The notes below the pieces were generated by a model, which was not told the origin of the DNA, did not search any database, and worked only from the letters and a program-made list of their open reading frames with translations. Below are positions 35,131 through 47,760 of a stretch of DNA of 64,000 nucleotides, piece by piece. The stretch is taken from positions 11,363,582 through 11,427,581 of the forward strand of contig NC_019864.2 of the NCBI RefSeq assembly GCF_002234675.1, given 5' to 3'. The stretch is from Oryzias latipes. Lineage: Eukaryota > Chordata > Actinopteri > Beloniformes > Adrianichthyidae. Each line of letters starts with the position of its first letter. Positions within the stretch are counted from its first letter, which is position 1. The position numbers were made by a program, and so were the translations under genes.

Positions 35131-37689
35131 GATTTTGTGGCACAAAAAAGGGAAACCATGATCGATGTGTAGCTCTTTCTACGTGACTCCCCTACCCACC
35201 CACCCACCCACCCACCACACACATCCCAGAGAAAAAAAACAATCAACAAAATCTGCCCTAACGGTGTTCCTGGTAACCAAACATGCAATCCTTTTGCAGC
35301 TCCACTTGTCACCGATTTTGGTTTCAAGTTCCACCACCTCACAGCTTTCATTTGTTAGTAGCAATTTTTTTTTTTATTTTGGAAACATGGCTCTCTTGTA
35401 TGTGGGTTCGCCTGCCGTCAGAATGAGTTATTATGAGAAGTGGCTTTTAGAGTTTGCAACCAGAGTGACACTAAATTGATAAGTGAAAGTTAAGGGTTTC
35501 TGTGTACGTGATGACAAAAAAAATGTGTTAGTTCCAGGCTGCTTTTCCAAGTACTGTAAGTCTCTTGCACTAGTCTGTAAGCATTAACCAACTCCTTAGT
35601 TCAGTCTGCATTGCAACGTGTCGTGTACCTTGGGTTCAAAGATCTTTTACTACATCTTATCTTTCTGATGTGTGCTGGTTAAAGTCAATTCATAGTTGTG
35701 TAATTTATCCGTGAAAAAAACTTTTTTTGGTGTAAGAGAAAAATGTGACGGTTAAATCTTTAAGCAAACGTTGATCAGATGGTAGATGGAGATTCAGTTG
35801 TTAAGAAAGAGGCAGGTGAGTATCAGTAGGGTGGGGGTGCTGTAACAGGTTGGAAAAGTGTGTGTTTTAAAACTGCCTTGCTCAAAGACGGCCTTTAGCG
35901 ATTGTTGTGTTCGTCACATTCCTCTGTTTTCTTTTCCTCCAACTTTGACATGCGGTGGTGACATTGACAAGTGTGACTTTTATCTGCTGCTGCTGCTTTA
36001 AATGTGTATTTCTTTGTCCCAAATTCTACCCACAATGCACCAGAAGGTAGAGAGAGAGAGCCCTCTAAGCTTGGAGAGGGAGAGACAAGAACAGAATGTG
36101 AAGTAACGATGTTTCAACTCGGCCCCTCAAACAGGACTTTCAGGTTCTCTTCCTAACTGAACACAGAAAAAGTTCAGGTGTCCCAGTAGCAGCTACTTCC
36201 AGAAAAATGAATTGGTGTTGAGAAAGATTTTTTTTGGTATAATTTGGATTATTACTATTTTTTATTTGCATACTATTGAAATTAGAATAAATTATACCTT
36301 CACTATTATCCCTAATAAGTTATCAGCTAAAACTATAAAATATCACACACTATTTAAAACAAAAATAATGAAATAGTTACTTTTACTGGATGAAAAGTAG
36401 AACAAATAAACAGCGTCTGAGGGCTTCTAATATTATCCATGACCAACCACTTTACAGCCACCTGCTAAGCTCTGCAGATTTGCTGTTCACACTGGACCTC
36501 TTAGATCAGGTTTCACTTTCTTACCTGAAATAATACACACAGACAAAAGGGAAGTCTTTTATTTTTAGTCCAGTCCTAATATCTTATTTGCTATCTTCTT
36601 GTTTTCCAGCTTGTGCCCGACATCAGCAAGCTTTGACCTTTATCTGACCCAGGTCTTCTCCCCTTGAGCCTTCCTTATGGTAAAGTCCCTGAGAGTAGAA
36701 TAGGATTGGGGGCCTCCAGCCAGGTTTATAGTAAGCAGCTCTGAACAGGAGATTGTCTGGACTAATGTTCAGGATGGCTTCCTGGATGTCAGCTGAATCT
36801 CGGCAAAAGGAAACACAAGAAGGATCATAACAATGAGTGAACATATGCAAATATTCTCCATATGTCTAGTTGGTGCAACCAACAAATCCGCTTCATAGTA
36901 TTTTTTTTTGTCCCCTTCTTCAAAACCTTTTTACAAAAACGGGAGAGCATGGAATGAATGAGGAGAATGTTCTTTTTTATTATTATTATTTTTTTTACAT
37001 ATATTCACTTTTATACTATCTTTAGCATGTTTCCCCCTGCTTTGTTTGTGAGGTAAGAGCTATATGACATTGCTGCAGCCTCCACTGATAAAGAACCTAT
37101 ACTCTCTGCTGTCATTTTAGAATGAAAAGACAATCATAACTGCCAACAACATTGTCCAGAGATAAGGGGCCCAGTACTGCTGCATATCTCCAAATGTATT
37201 AGGATGTACCGACTCTTCTTGCCAAAGCTTAAACCATTATCTGTTTGTGCAGTATGAACTGACACCAGTTTTTAAAAGCTGCTACAAGTAAATCTCACCA
37301 CGACTGACTGGCCTTTGTGTTTCTGTTGTGGCGTCAGCTATTATTGTGATGATGTTCCTAGGAGTTTATTCTTATCTTTAGTACACAGCCAAACGGACCT
37401 TACATCCATGGACTAACGTGAAGAGCAAATATCCATGACACTCTTCTTTAGTGAAATATGAAATATTAGGGGGGGTGATAAATAGTTTATTTATTTATTT
37501 ATTACTGATCTTTTTAGTGATTTTTTTTTTTATCCTGCATCCCGCTCTCTTGGGCTTCTGTTGTTTGGAGTAAGGTCGACCCGTCCGTCTGTTTAGTTTT
37601 ACGACTTCAGACTTGTAGCAACAAACCACATGCTACAAAATCAGTTTGAAGGCTGTTTCTACTAAAAGTGGAAGTTCGACAAATTTTTC
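35131..37689. other. ppara intron 1, no coding content
   Basis: No supportable coding gene. The ORF pair at 35091-35479 spans a CCCA/CACA-rich run. One candidate UTR exon (36611-36679) is listed separately. Confidence 0.4.
36611..36679 (+). other. Candidate non-coding exon 2 of ppara, with a DR5-type site
   Basis: A 69-nt segment follows a strong acceptor (CTTCTTGTTTTCCAG ending 36610) and ends before GTAAAG (36680). Teleost and mammalian PPARA genes have more than one 5' UTR exon, so this is possible but unproven. Inside, TGACCT (36634-36639) and TGACCC (36645-36650) are spaced by 5 bp, a DR5 arrangement on the minus strand of the kind bound by RAR/RXR. Confidence 0.25.
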
Positions 37690-38165
37690 CAAAAGCCTTG
37701 ATCACAACGCCCTCTGCAACGCACGTTTAAGCGGCCACTTCCAATGAAGTCTTTGTAAACTCGTGTTTTTGGCTTCAAAACTCTTGCGTTTGAGCAAAGC
37801 TACGCACATTGTTAAGACAGTTTTCTCTGGCTGTACATACAAAACGTGTGTCCATTGAACACCTGCTGAAAGTTAAACCTAGTTGGAATTTGACCAATCA
37901 CGGACTTGGATTTGGCAATGCTGTATGGAAAGCATTCCTTTTAATTCATGAAAGTACTACTGTCTGAAAATTAATGATGGAGGAGAATAATTGTGGTTTG
38001 TGCTCGCCAGAATGATATGACAGAAAGTCTTTCATATATAACGGAATAGAGCTGTGAAAGAAAAAGCCTGGACTAAGATTTGCACAATTTATATCGCTTT
38101 GACATTTCACACCAAGCCTCTTCCAACTGTAGGTGACGGACATGCGCTAGTAAACAGTAGAAAAG
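37690..38165 (-). repeat. Dispersed repeat family A, copy 2 (reverse)
   Basis: The reverse complement reads ACTAGCGCATGTCCGTCACC, CAGTTGGAAGAGGCTTGG, CTTTTTCTTTCACAGCTCTA, GTCATATCATTC and CATTGGAAGTGGCCGCTTAAA, the same series as the 45.4-kb copy. It abuts the Tc1 relic at about 38165, so one may have inserted into the other. Confidence 0.6.
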
Positions 38166-39209
38166 CGCATTGGTGAGGTCACACACTGATGTTAGTGCAG
38201 AAGGCCTGGCTCTTTAGCCTCCATTCTAATTCATCCCAAGGTGTTCTATTGGGTTCGGGTCTGGACTCTGTGCAGGCCAGGCAAGTCCATCCAAACCAGA
38301 CTCTGTCATCCACATCTTTATGGACCTTGCTTTATGCACTGGTGCACAGTCATGTTGGAAGAGGAAGGGGGACACTCCAAACCGTTCCCACAAGGTTGTG
38401 AGGATGGAATTGCCCAATATGTTTTGGTATCCCCAAGCATTCAGAGTTCCTTTCACTGGAACTGAGGGGCCAAGTCTAAGTCCTGAAAATTAAACCCCAC
38501 ACCATTTTCCTCCACCACCAAATTTTACACTCGGCACGATGCAGTCAGAAATGTACCGTTCTCCTGGCAACCTCCAAACCCAGACTCGTCTAACAGACTG
38601 CCAGATGGAAAAGTGTGATTCATCTCTCCAGAGAAGGCGTCTCCACTGCTCTGGAATCCAGTGGTGGCGTGCTTTACACCACTACATTAGGTGCTTTGCA
38701 TCACACTTGGTGAAATCTGGCTTGGACGCAGCTGCTCGGCCATGGAAACCCATTCCACAAAACTCTTTGTGCTCTGTACTTGGGCTAATCTGAAGGTCAC
38801 ATGAAGTTTGGAGCTCTGTAGCAATTGACTGTACAGAAAGTCTGCGACCTCTTTGCACTTCAGCATCCGCTGACCCCTCTCCGTCAGTTTACTTGGTCTA
38901 CCATTTCATGGCTGAGTTGCTGTTGTTCCCAAATTCTTCCATTCTGTTATGATAGAGCGGACAGTTAACTGTGGAATATTTAAAGCCGAGGTAATTTCAC
39001 AACTGGATTTTTTTGCACAGGTGGCGTCCTGTGACAGTCCCTGGCTCAAATTTACTAAGCTCCGGAGAGCGGCCCATTCTTTCACAAATGTTGGGAAAAA
39101 CAGTCTGCATGCCCGAGTGCTTGATTTTATACACCTGTGCCCAGGCCAAGTGATTAGTACACCTGATTCTGATCGAAAGGGTGAGAGAATGCTTTAGGTG
39201 ATATAGTGT
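38166..39209 (-). mobile_element. Decayed Tc1-like transposon, one terminus missing
   Basis: The right end (reverse complement ACACTATATCACCTAAAG...) is the typical end of ACACTATAT-type fish Tc1 elements. The minus strand carries a broken transposase: N-terminal DNA-binding sequence near 39000-38850, a catalytic DESHFS-like region near 38610, and a clean 76-codon end (38456-38226) with LFQHDCAPVHKA and SPDPNPIEHLG. Frame breaks separate these. The left terminal repeat is absent and is replaced by family A repeat. It is inactive. Confidence 0.87.
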
Positions 39210-39683
39210 TGCTTGTAAGACTTTAAAGTGAGTTGTGAGCTACATTTTAGAGGAAGCATAACAGTATTTTCAGACCATAGTACTTGTTCTATGCTAGAGT
39301 CTTTAGTTGCACTCAGTGACCCTAGAGTGTCACTTTAGTTGATCTGTCACTGAGCATATGTGGTTGATACTCTTCCCACAAAAACAAAGGCTGTCTTGCA
39401 GCGACGAAGGGGAGCCTAACTCCACAGTCATGTCAGAAAATGACATAAAATACACACAGCTGCAGCTGAAGACAGACATCTCTCAGCTTCCTGTTGTTCT
39501 TGTTGGGTTTGTGTTTGCTAAAACCCTTCTCTGCTGCTCTGAAACAGAGCAGAAAGGCCTGTGAAGTCATTTGAATAGGGAAAAAAACTTTTTTCTTTGT
39601 TTTTGCAAGTGTTTTGTTATTTCAATCGATGTACTATTGAAGCTATGGATTTAAAGGGGTGATATGTTGATAATATTTACATA
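39210..39683. other. ppara intron 1, no features seen
   Basis: Gene-free. Short overlapping frames only. Confidence 0.4.
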
Positions 39684-40106
39684 TTGTGTCCGAATTACCT
39701 CCCTACTTGCTAACTTCTAATAAACTATATAGTGCGGGACTATCTAGTAGACTGGATTTTCTAAAGCAATTCGGACCCCATGCTCACTACATTTTTTTAA
39801 TGCCAAAACAATTTCCCAAAATAAGTATGAACATTTTACAAAGACTATTTAGAGAATCCATTGAATTCTCAAGATGAAAATGTAGATGATTTATAAAAAA
39901 AAAATTTTTCACATGAAAAATCCTTCAAATGCAGTGCATTGTGGTCTGTATACACTAATCCAGTAACCATTGATGCACACTAATTTTTCCCAGACTTTTG
40001 GGAAATTTCTAGAATGCTCGATTTTAGGTACTGTAGATTTGGAAATCCCTTAAAAATGATGAACGCACTATATAGTACACTAAGTAGTGAAGGGATTCGG
40101 ACACAA
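39684..40106. mobile_element. Short non-autonomous DNA transposon (MITE)
   Basis: The ends TTGTGTCCGAAT (39684-39695) and ATTCGGACACAA (40095-40106) are perfect inverted repeats. The inverted similarity continues inward (TACCTCCCTACTTGCTAAC against CCCTTCACTACTTAGTGTA, and ATATAGTGCG against CGCACTATATA). CATA follows or precedes the ends on both sides as a possible short target duplication. There is no coding sequence. The family is probably hAT-like but not certain. Confidence 0.75.
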
Positions 40107-40143
40107 CATAGATCAATTTTCAAATGTTTTATGCTATTCCACA

Positions 40144-41222
40144 TAGGCCTGGGGCGAAAAGTCGATTGAATGAATTAATTTGAAATTTTTGTTAGGGGCG
40201 ATTTACAGAATAACTTGACCGCGACTCCTGCCGCATCATCACCGAAGCGGTCGCTTTGCATATAGCCAAAGACATGGTACCCATTCACACGGCAGTATGG
40301 CAAGCGACAAACATCAACATCATAGCACACACGAAACAGCAAGGGACAGCTTGCTTACCAGTGAGAGTGGGAAGTTTGTTCCCAAGAAAGGAATAAAATT
40401 CTCTATCGTTTAGAACTGGGATTGGTTTACTGCCATAGACGTGGAGGAAGAGAGCCCATGCTGCAACATTTGCCTGCAACATTTGCGCGCGCACCCACAA
40501 CACTTGTGCACGCTCTCAGTCATTCTTGCGTGGCATGCGCTTCTTCCTCTTACACACATGTGCAGCGTGCTGATCATTAGTTAAATAGTTAGTTGTTACT
40601 GTTATTTGTTGATAAAGAATACTGCATTGTAATTATAACTTGTACCAGTATTCATTTGCGACGCGGGAGCCGGAGGATATTGTGTGCGGCGGCAGCGGTG
40701 GGTGAGGTGGGTGGGGTGGTGGCGGTGGAATATGGCTGACCACGAGCGCGACTCCTGCTGCTTCATCAGCTCGGTGATCAAAAGTCCCACACCGTCCCAG
40801 TTCTAGTTTATATCTCGTGGGACACATTTGCATATAGCCAAAGACATGGTGCCCATATATACCGTGGAGAAGACGGGGTTTATTAAGTTAATTAAAACCT
40901 TAGACCCCAGATATGAGCTGTATTGTTAATCCTTTAGAAAATGGAGTTACTCTCAAGGTGAATGTTTGTCTCCTTTAGTCTAGACTACAAAGTGTGACAT
41001 AAAACACAGCTGGGACTTTGATTCCAAGAGTCTGTTCATTTATTTATTATTCATCCCAGAAATGGGGGTTACATTTTTCTTGCGTTTGATTAAATCAATC
41101 AAAATTTGCTTTAAGTTGTCTGCCGTTTGTACTTATTGCTTTCCTTAAGAAGAGGGGGGGGGGTCAGAAAAAATCGGAAATCGAATTAAAAGAAATAAAA
41201 TCGGCCATATCGCCCAGCCCTA
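40144..41222 (+). mobile_element. hAT transposon, internally deleted
   Basis: The ends TAGGCCTGGGGCGA and (reverse complement) TAGGGCTGGGCGATAT are flanked by ATTCCACA (40136-40143) and ATTCCATG (41223-41230), a decayed 8-bp target duplication as expected for hAT. Two transposase pieces remain on +. A BED-type zinc-finger region (about 40363-40470) reads KFVPKKG...NWDWF...CCNICL, with one stop. A later piece (40834-40929) reads IAKDMVPIYTVEKTGF...LDPRYEL, a hallmark of this hAT group. The last 300 bp recur inverted at 20807-21117. Confidence 0.85.
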
Positions 41223-44200
41223 ATTCCATGGTTGTACCATTCACGATGCTTTTTTTACTGACACTTTAACTCCTGTCCTACATTTGTCAAGAGGTTAAAG
41301 CAGCTGGAAACGATCGTGGTTTCTCCACTTTGAAATTTACAGCTTGGAGAAAGTACAAGGAAATTTTGAAATGGCGACAGCGTTTGGAAATGAGGAGAAA
41401 GGGGCAGCTAGGAGACAGGACTTGGCAGAGAGCTGGAAAAAAAGTTGCTCAAGGATAGTGTAGTTGCTCTGTCTGCTGGTATTTCAGACATCTGGGAACG
41501 TTGAGGGTCAGAAGCACCACCAGCTCAGCTGTTGATACACAGAGGTACCCAGCTTAGCTGTGGCTGTGCAGGGGTCAGACTTCTACATCAGCTGTGTCAA
41601 CTCTGATAAATATTACTCTCTTACAGACAGAAACTGTACAGATCATAAGTGCTTGCTCATAACTTGGTTGTTCTGTTAAATCTCTGCTAACAAGATCAAC
41701 AGATTCTGGGATGGTTATTCATCTCACACTTGTGCCCCAAAATGTCACAATTTAATCTGTTCTAAATGACCTTAAATGGAATATTTAGGGAAGTTTTCAC
41801 AAAAAGGTGATACTTATATTAAGACTTGTAACTTGCAGCAATGGACAGGAATTCTTAATAATGAAAACGGCTGCTGTAAACAGTTATTACGGACATTTGT
41901 TTTGCTTTTACTCAACATCTAACATGACATCAGGCCAACTTTCCTCCACGTAATGATGTGCTATAAACAGCCAACAGCAGGGGCCAGATCTCAGCCGACC
42001 TCTGAGGTGACATTAGACCATCACATATCACATTCTGCTCTGGTTGTCTCCCAACTGGATAGCCCTCCAACTTGGGATCATTTTGAAACCCCTAGTTATT
42101 ATTTTAAAATTGCAAACATTGGGAAGTCAATAAAGGTTTGAGCAACTGACTGATTATTTCTCAAGTAGACGGATGAAATTATCAGCTCATCTTGAGAAAG
42201 AAAACATCACAGTTGAAATGAACTAACAACCTCTTTTGTCTTTTATTTCAAACTAGTGACAAACTTGGACTTATGCATTTTCTGAAGGGCAAAAACATCC
42301 CATTTGTCAATTCAAAAAAAGTCTTTATTTTTTCTTGAAATCTAAAAACGTAAAAAAAATGTACCTGTCAGCACCAAAGTGCTCCACAATTTAAAATCTA
42401 GATTTGAAGTCTAAGAAAATGAATGAAAGTAACTTCTTTCTCCTTTGTGGTTAGTTTTTCTACCAGTCATGAAAGGAAAGGCATTTCTTGACTTTTCCTT
42501 CTAGTGACTTCCAATATAAGCTGATAAAAAAATTGACTTTACTACGAAGTTGATTTGCTTACCTTGGAAAACTATCAAAGATCACATAGGGGTTTTTACA
42601 AAGATTACAAGACATAAAGTTTATGGCCCAAACTTATGGGAAGGAGTTACAGCAGCTGATGAATCTTTTAGATGAATAGCCACCTTATCATTTCACGTCT
42701 GCAGACATACAAACAAAAGGGTTTGAAAGGTTTTTTTAATTAATTAATTTTTGCTGCCCTACATATCATCTTCTGTTAAATGTACACATGTACGCTTTTC
42801 CCTTCAAATTCATTGTTTCTCTTCTATAGCAACCATCTTTTGAGATGTGTTTTTATTCTTAAATAGAGTGGACGGATGTACGTTCTTGTAAATGCTGTTA
42901 CCCTAAACTAGGAAAAGGATTCTTGATACGATTTCTGAGTGTTCTTTTAACTGGTCCATTACAGAAGGGCTAATATCAATCACTTCAACTGGCTGTACTT
43001 TGCTCAGTCTCCATAGCGATGAGAGCACGCCTGCCAGCATATCAAACTAAACCGATAAGGGTCCGATTGAGTGTTTACACAGCAGCAAGAGTACATTTGG
43101 AGCTCATCGTTTTAACTCTTCAAATATGAACATGCTGAGGGGCCAGCCCAATCATATCGTATTGGCTCTCTATGACCACTCTAATGCCCACTGGAGGGTT
43201 CATCTCACAGGTCTGGAAGCCCTCAGACCACAAAAACCACGAGATAAACATTAACCTGTCGGCCATACGTGCACACGCACACAAACATGAACTGACTCCT
43301 TATTGAGACTCATAGAAGAGACTACACTTCATGTTGATGAAGCCAGAGTTACACAGTTCAAGTCCTTGGATTAAAAAGGTAGGATAAAAGTGCTTTGCAG
43401 TGATGTTCTCACCTCTTCTTGTAATATAAATCAATGCATTTTTGGGGGGGGGGGGGGGGGGGGGGCTGTACATATGGAAAAGTTTTCTTGTCAAAACAAC
43501 AGTGGCTTTGTTCAAAGGTCTAGCAGGACAAGCTCACACAAAATCAGCTCTTTTGATAAGAAATCCAATGTGCCATTAGATTTCTCTCTTATTGGATTTT
43601 TGTCATAGAATTATTAGCTTTCTGCCTCGTTGCCACAGGAATATATGTATTGCCTACAAAATGCAGTCAGAAATAGTACAACAGAATCTTTTTTTTGTTG
43701 GATTTTACCGAATTTCTTCCTACTTCCAAAAGGCCTAATTGTAGAGTTTTATATGTCTCTTTTTTGAGTAATTATGTGATTAGTTTGTTCTAATTTTATT
43801 TTTAAAAAGTGTTTTCCGTCATCGAATAAACAGTAGTTGTCATAAGTAATTTTTGAATGAGTATTCTGAGCCCCCACAGTGCTGCTGAAATTAATTATTT
43901 AGTGTAATCGCTTACGTTTTTCTCAGATGGCTGGCATGTAGCCCAAAAAGCCAACCACCCGTTTTTAGTGGTTGCATGGGGATTCATTATTGCTTTTGGT
44001 GACAAGTGCAACACAGACACAGGCAATTTGTGTTACACTGGTAGAGACTGATTAAATATTAAATGTCCTTTAAGATATTCACATAGATGTATAACTGTCC
44101 GTTTGACCTTCATAAACTTGTGCCAGTCCTAACAAGCCCGGTCATGCTTCTGGTGCCAAAGCATGATTTGTTCTTGAAGGAATTTCCATGGCTTTTTCAT

Positions 44201-45414
44201 TGATATAGTCTTTTTTTACACCCCTGTAACCACATTTTAACCAATGCCTTTGGTCTCCCTACCAAGCCTGGTTAGGCTAGTACAAGAGAGGCCTTGACCA
44301 ATGAGACAAAAGCTTGTTGCTACCATAGGAACAAGTGTTGTCTTCTTTCCCCTGCTTCGCTTGCTCTCTCACACATAGCAGACGACTGAAATGTAGCTGA
44401 ACAGGCATTCCTCTCTATCCTCGTGTCTGTCTCTTTCTCAGAGCCAATCCACTAAACCTCTCCAGCTAATCAGCTCTGTTTGTTTACATTCTTATGTATG
44501 TTGATGGAAACATGAGGTTAGCTCGGTCCATCGCTCCATTGCTGCTTGCTGGAGAAAGTCAAGCGTTGGATATCTGACTTTTGTTTAATAATGAAATAGA
44601 AACTCATGCCATACTCACGAGGTGTTGACCAAAAACTTCATTCAGATTCATGAAAATGCATCAATTTCTTGACTAAGAAGTTTTGAGTGACCTTCAAAAC
44701 TACAGATTTGAGTTATTTTATCAATAGAATATTTGTAATTACTGGTGTTTGGCAGGGATTTGGCTCATTTCCTCCCTCTTAAAGCAGTATTATAATCAGA
44801 TCATGCTGAGTGAAGTGAATGTATGGAACTGGATGTCCTTTTAGGGAAACCCAGAGGGTCAGAGGGTGGAAGCTGCATACAGAAGAGGTTTACTCTGCTA
44901 TAAATGTTAACACTGCCTCCATTCAGAACTCCAAGTCCATAGTAGAGTGAGATCCTCAAAGAGGGTATCAGCTGACACAAGAGTTCTTTGAATTTGGTTT
45001 AATTCTTCGTAAAAAATGAATTTAACTGTAGTGCGAGTGCTTTATTTTCTACTCCACAACTCATTGAGTTAGCGCGGTTCTACACCCAAAACTATAAGTT
45101 ATTGGTGAATGCCGTTAAACTTTCCTTATAACGTTTTTTTTTGCCATTTTGACTAAAGTAGAATATTAACTTTGAGATTATTTTATAGGCTGATAAATAT
45201 GTATTTTTTGCACTTTTATTTAAAAAAAAGAGCAGAGTTGATTTATTGTGTAATAAGTGAAAATCTTAATATGTATTTTCACTTATCAAATACAATTCCA
45301 TGAAATGAATCATGTCAAGAGCTTGTCTAACCCAATCAACATCCTCTGAGATTGGATTTTATGAACACAAATTAACTTTAGTTATTTTTTATAACCTGTT
45401 ACCGCAGCCATTGC
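41223..45414. other. ppara intron 1, gene-free
   Basis: About 4.2 kb with no gene. A run of 22 G lies at 43444-43465; the Gly and Pro frames across it are artefacts of that run. No named repeat was recognised elsewhere. Confidence 0.45.
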
Positions 45415-45930
45415 GTGTTGATAGTCGTGAGTGTTATGCTATGTACATACCGGGCAAGTGATTCTGAATTTGGGTTCTTGAACGCACTTTTAGCACATGG
45501 TGTTCACACTGGACTGTCGATTCCCGATACTAGCGCATGTACGCGCGGTTGGAAGAGGCTTGGAGCAAATTGTCAAAGCGGTGCAAATCTTGCTCCAGGC
45601 TTTTTCTTTCACAGCTCTATTCTGATATATGAAGACTTGATGTCATATCATTCCGACCCAGGACAAATCACAATTAGTAATTTCTCCTCTATGAACACTT
45701 TTCAACGGTTGGCACTACCATGAAATAAAAAGGGACATCATCCAAATCTGAGTCCTCGATTGCTCAACTGGTACAACTGGTTTAACTTTCAATGCACGTT
45801 CAATAGCTGCACACTTTGTACGTAGAGCCCAAAAAACTGACTTAAAAACGTGCATAGCTACGCATGAAGCCAGAAACATGCATTTAGGGGCGTTTACGGA
45901 AGTAGTCATTGGAAGTAGTCACTTGAACGT
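45415..45930 (+). repeat. Dispersed repeat family A, copy 3
   Basis: It contains ACTAGCGCATGTACGCGCGG, TTGGAAGAGGCTTGGAGC, GCTTTTTCTTTCACAGCTC, GTCATATCATTC and CATTGGAAGTAG, matching the reverse complement of 37.7-38.2 kb. The 102-codon frame inside crosses these shared blocks and is not conserved as a protein between copies. Confidence 0.6.
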
Positions 45931-47123
45931 ATGTTGCCAAGGCTGGTGGGAACATGGCAGTAGTTTTCCATGTTGCCTGGTAAGGTTTTTAAACATTTAA
46001 AAACAAAGGACTAAGATGTTTTAAACATATCCTCATCATCTGACATAAAAACCGTCGAGTTCCTTACAATATTTCCTAACGTTTAAAGCTGAGTAAAGAG
46101 TAAACTGTCTCTACATTCAAAAATCTTCTCAACCGAGATGCCATGGATTTATTTTTTGACATCTCACAGTCTTGCTCCTCTCCAAATGTGCCATATTCAA
46201 CAGTGCAAGACAGGTTGAGGTTAAACTAAAAGCTGCCATTAGTTAACTTGAGAGATGGTTGAGCGCAGGCGGCAGCTGCTGTCTTGTAGATATGCTAACA
46301 CGCTCAGCAAACCGTCACTCTCCTTCTCCTCCCCCATGTTTAATGTTCTTTACAGGGTCCTATAAAAGGGGCTTACAGAAGATTGACCCAGTTCATTGTG
46401 CTCTTTGAATACTCGAATGGTAAAATATGCAACCCACTTTTCCCACCTTTGGGCACTTAATGAAGTATGGACCTCAAACTTCCCCCTCATGTTGCAGTTC
46501 AGAAGATAAGTATTGATCAACGACAAGCTAGCCCCTTTGTCACCTTGATTCAAACCAGAGCCATTCTTCCCAGCCATCTTAATCCAGCCCACTGACTTAT
46601 ATCCCCACATACTAATACGTCTGTGCATTATTCTGTCTGTGTTCTGTCAGAAGCTGCTCTTCTTCAGAAAGTCTTCCTTTAGTTGATGTAAGTTGGTGCA
46701 ATGCTGCATCTGGATGGTTTGTTGGGTCAAAAATAATGACAGCGTTGAGGTAATTGTTTGTGTTTTTGACCCCTGGTTAATATCTGTTAAAGTGCTCATG
46801 CAATATAGAAGACTAAAATCCAAAGTCCAGTTCATTTGAATACAGTTTTTATTATTCCTAGTTCTTTCTTGGGCATAGAACCCTTTGTTTGCTTGCAGAG
46901 AAGTGCCAAAGCACCAATCTCTGGACTTGAGAACATAGGTGGTGCTGAACGTGTGAAGCCACGTTTATGATGCCAATGGTGTGGCTGACAAAAGGAGCAG
47001 ACAGTGCTGAACTGGCGTTTGTAGTAACTGTACCCGGCCACGTATGGGAAAGGACTGTCAGAGTGTGTTTCAGTATTGTGTGGTGCAGATGGTGTGCTGT
47101 AAGAAAATCCTTTTTATCATATA
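45931..47123. other. ppara intron 1, gene-free
   Basis: No gene or repeat recognised. Short frames on both strands only. Confidence 0.4.
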
Positions 47124-47552
47124 CAATGGTCCCTGGCTATAATATGGTTCACTTTTCATGGCGTTGCAGTTAACTCGTTCTTTTTGGTGCAATTTTGCTT
47201 CTTTTTTTATTGCATTGTGTTCTGCATCCTGATTGGCTGTAGACCATCAATCAATTACCTTTGCGCTGTGTCTTCTGTACAGAACAGAATGCATTCAGTT
47301 CACCAAATTACAAAAATCTTTTATCACGAGCAAATGTCTCTGAAGTGCTTTAAAAAGTGCTTAAACAAGAGAGAAAAGTGTCCAAATGTTCATGTCTGTC
47401 TGGTAAATGTGTATAAAATGTGTAGTAAGGAGTTTTAAAGTCTTAAAACATGTAGAGTAATTGCAAAAAATAAAGTTGACCACTTTTGCAGATTGTGTCT
47501 ATTGGGGGTTAATTTATAGAACCTAATTCCTGCAATAAACGATGGACCACTG
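47124..47552. mobile_element. Tigger/pogo-like MITE
   Basis: The left end CAATGGTCCCTGGCTATAA and the reverse complement of the right end CAGTGGTCCATCGTTTATT match the CAGTGGTCCCTCGTTTAT-type terminal repeats of Tigger-like elements. TA lies on each side (47122-47123 and 47553-47554), the expected target duplication. It is 429 bp with no transposase. A 37-bp block (47447-47483) recurs exactly, inverted, at 52538-52574. It ends only 84 bp before the first coding exon of ppara. Confidence 0.82.
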
Positions 47553-47640
47553 TACCCCAAAAGTTGGAGGTTTTAATTGATTATTCCAAATGACCAGTTT
47601 TTCCCTTCACTTCTTTCTTATGTTTTTGGTTTCTAGTCTG

Positions 47641-47760
47641 ATGTGTGACAGCGCCACCAGCTTTCTCCTCCGCCACGATGGTCGACATGGAGAGCCACTA
47701 CCACCCTCCATCCCCTTTGGAGGACTCGGTGCTAGAAAGCTCCTTGTGTGCGGACGATGA
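47641..47760 (+). other. Overlapping upstream ORF at the ppara start
   Basis: An ATG at 47641, four bases into the exon, opens a 39-codon frame that ends at TGA 47758-47760, past the main ATG at 47678 and out of frame with it (37 nt apart). Its start context (CTGATGT) is weak, so most ribosomes would probably scan on to the main start (CACGATGG). Such an ORF can damp translation of the main protein. It is real only if the mRNA includes the exon start as called. Confidence 0.45.
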
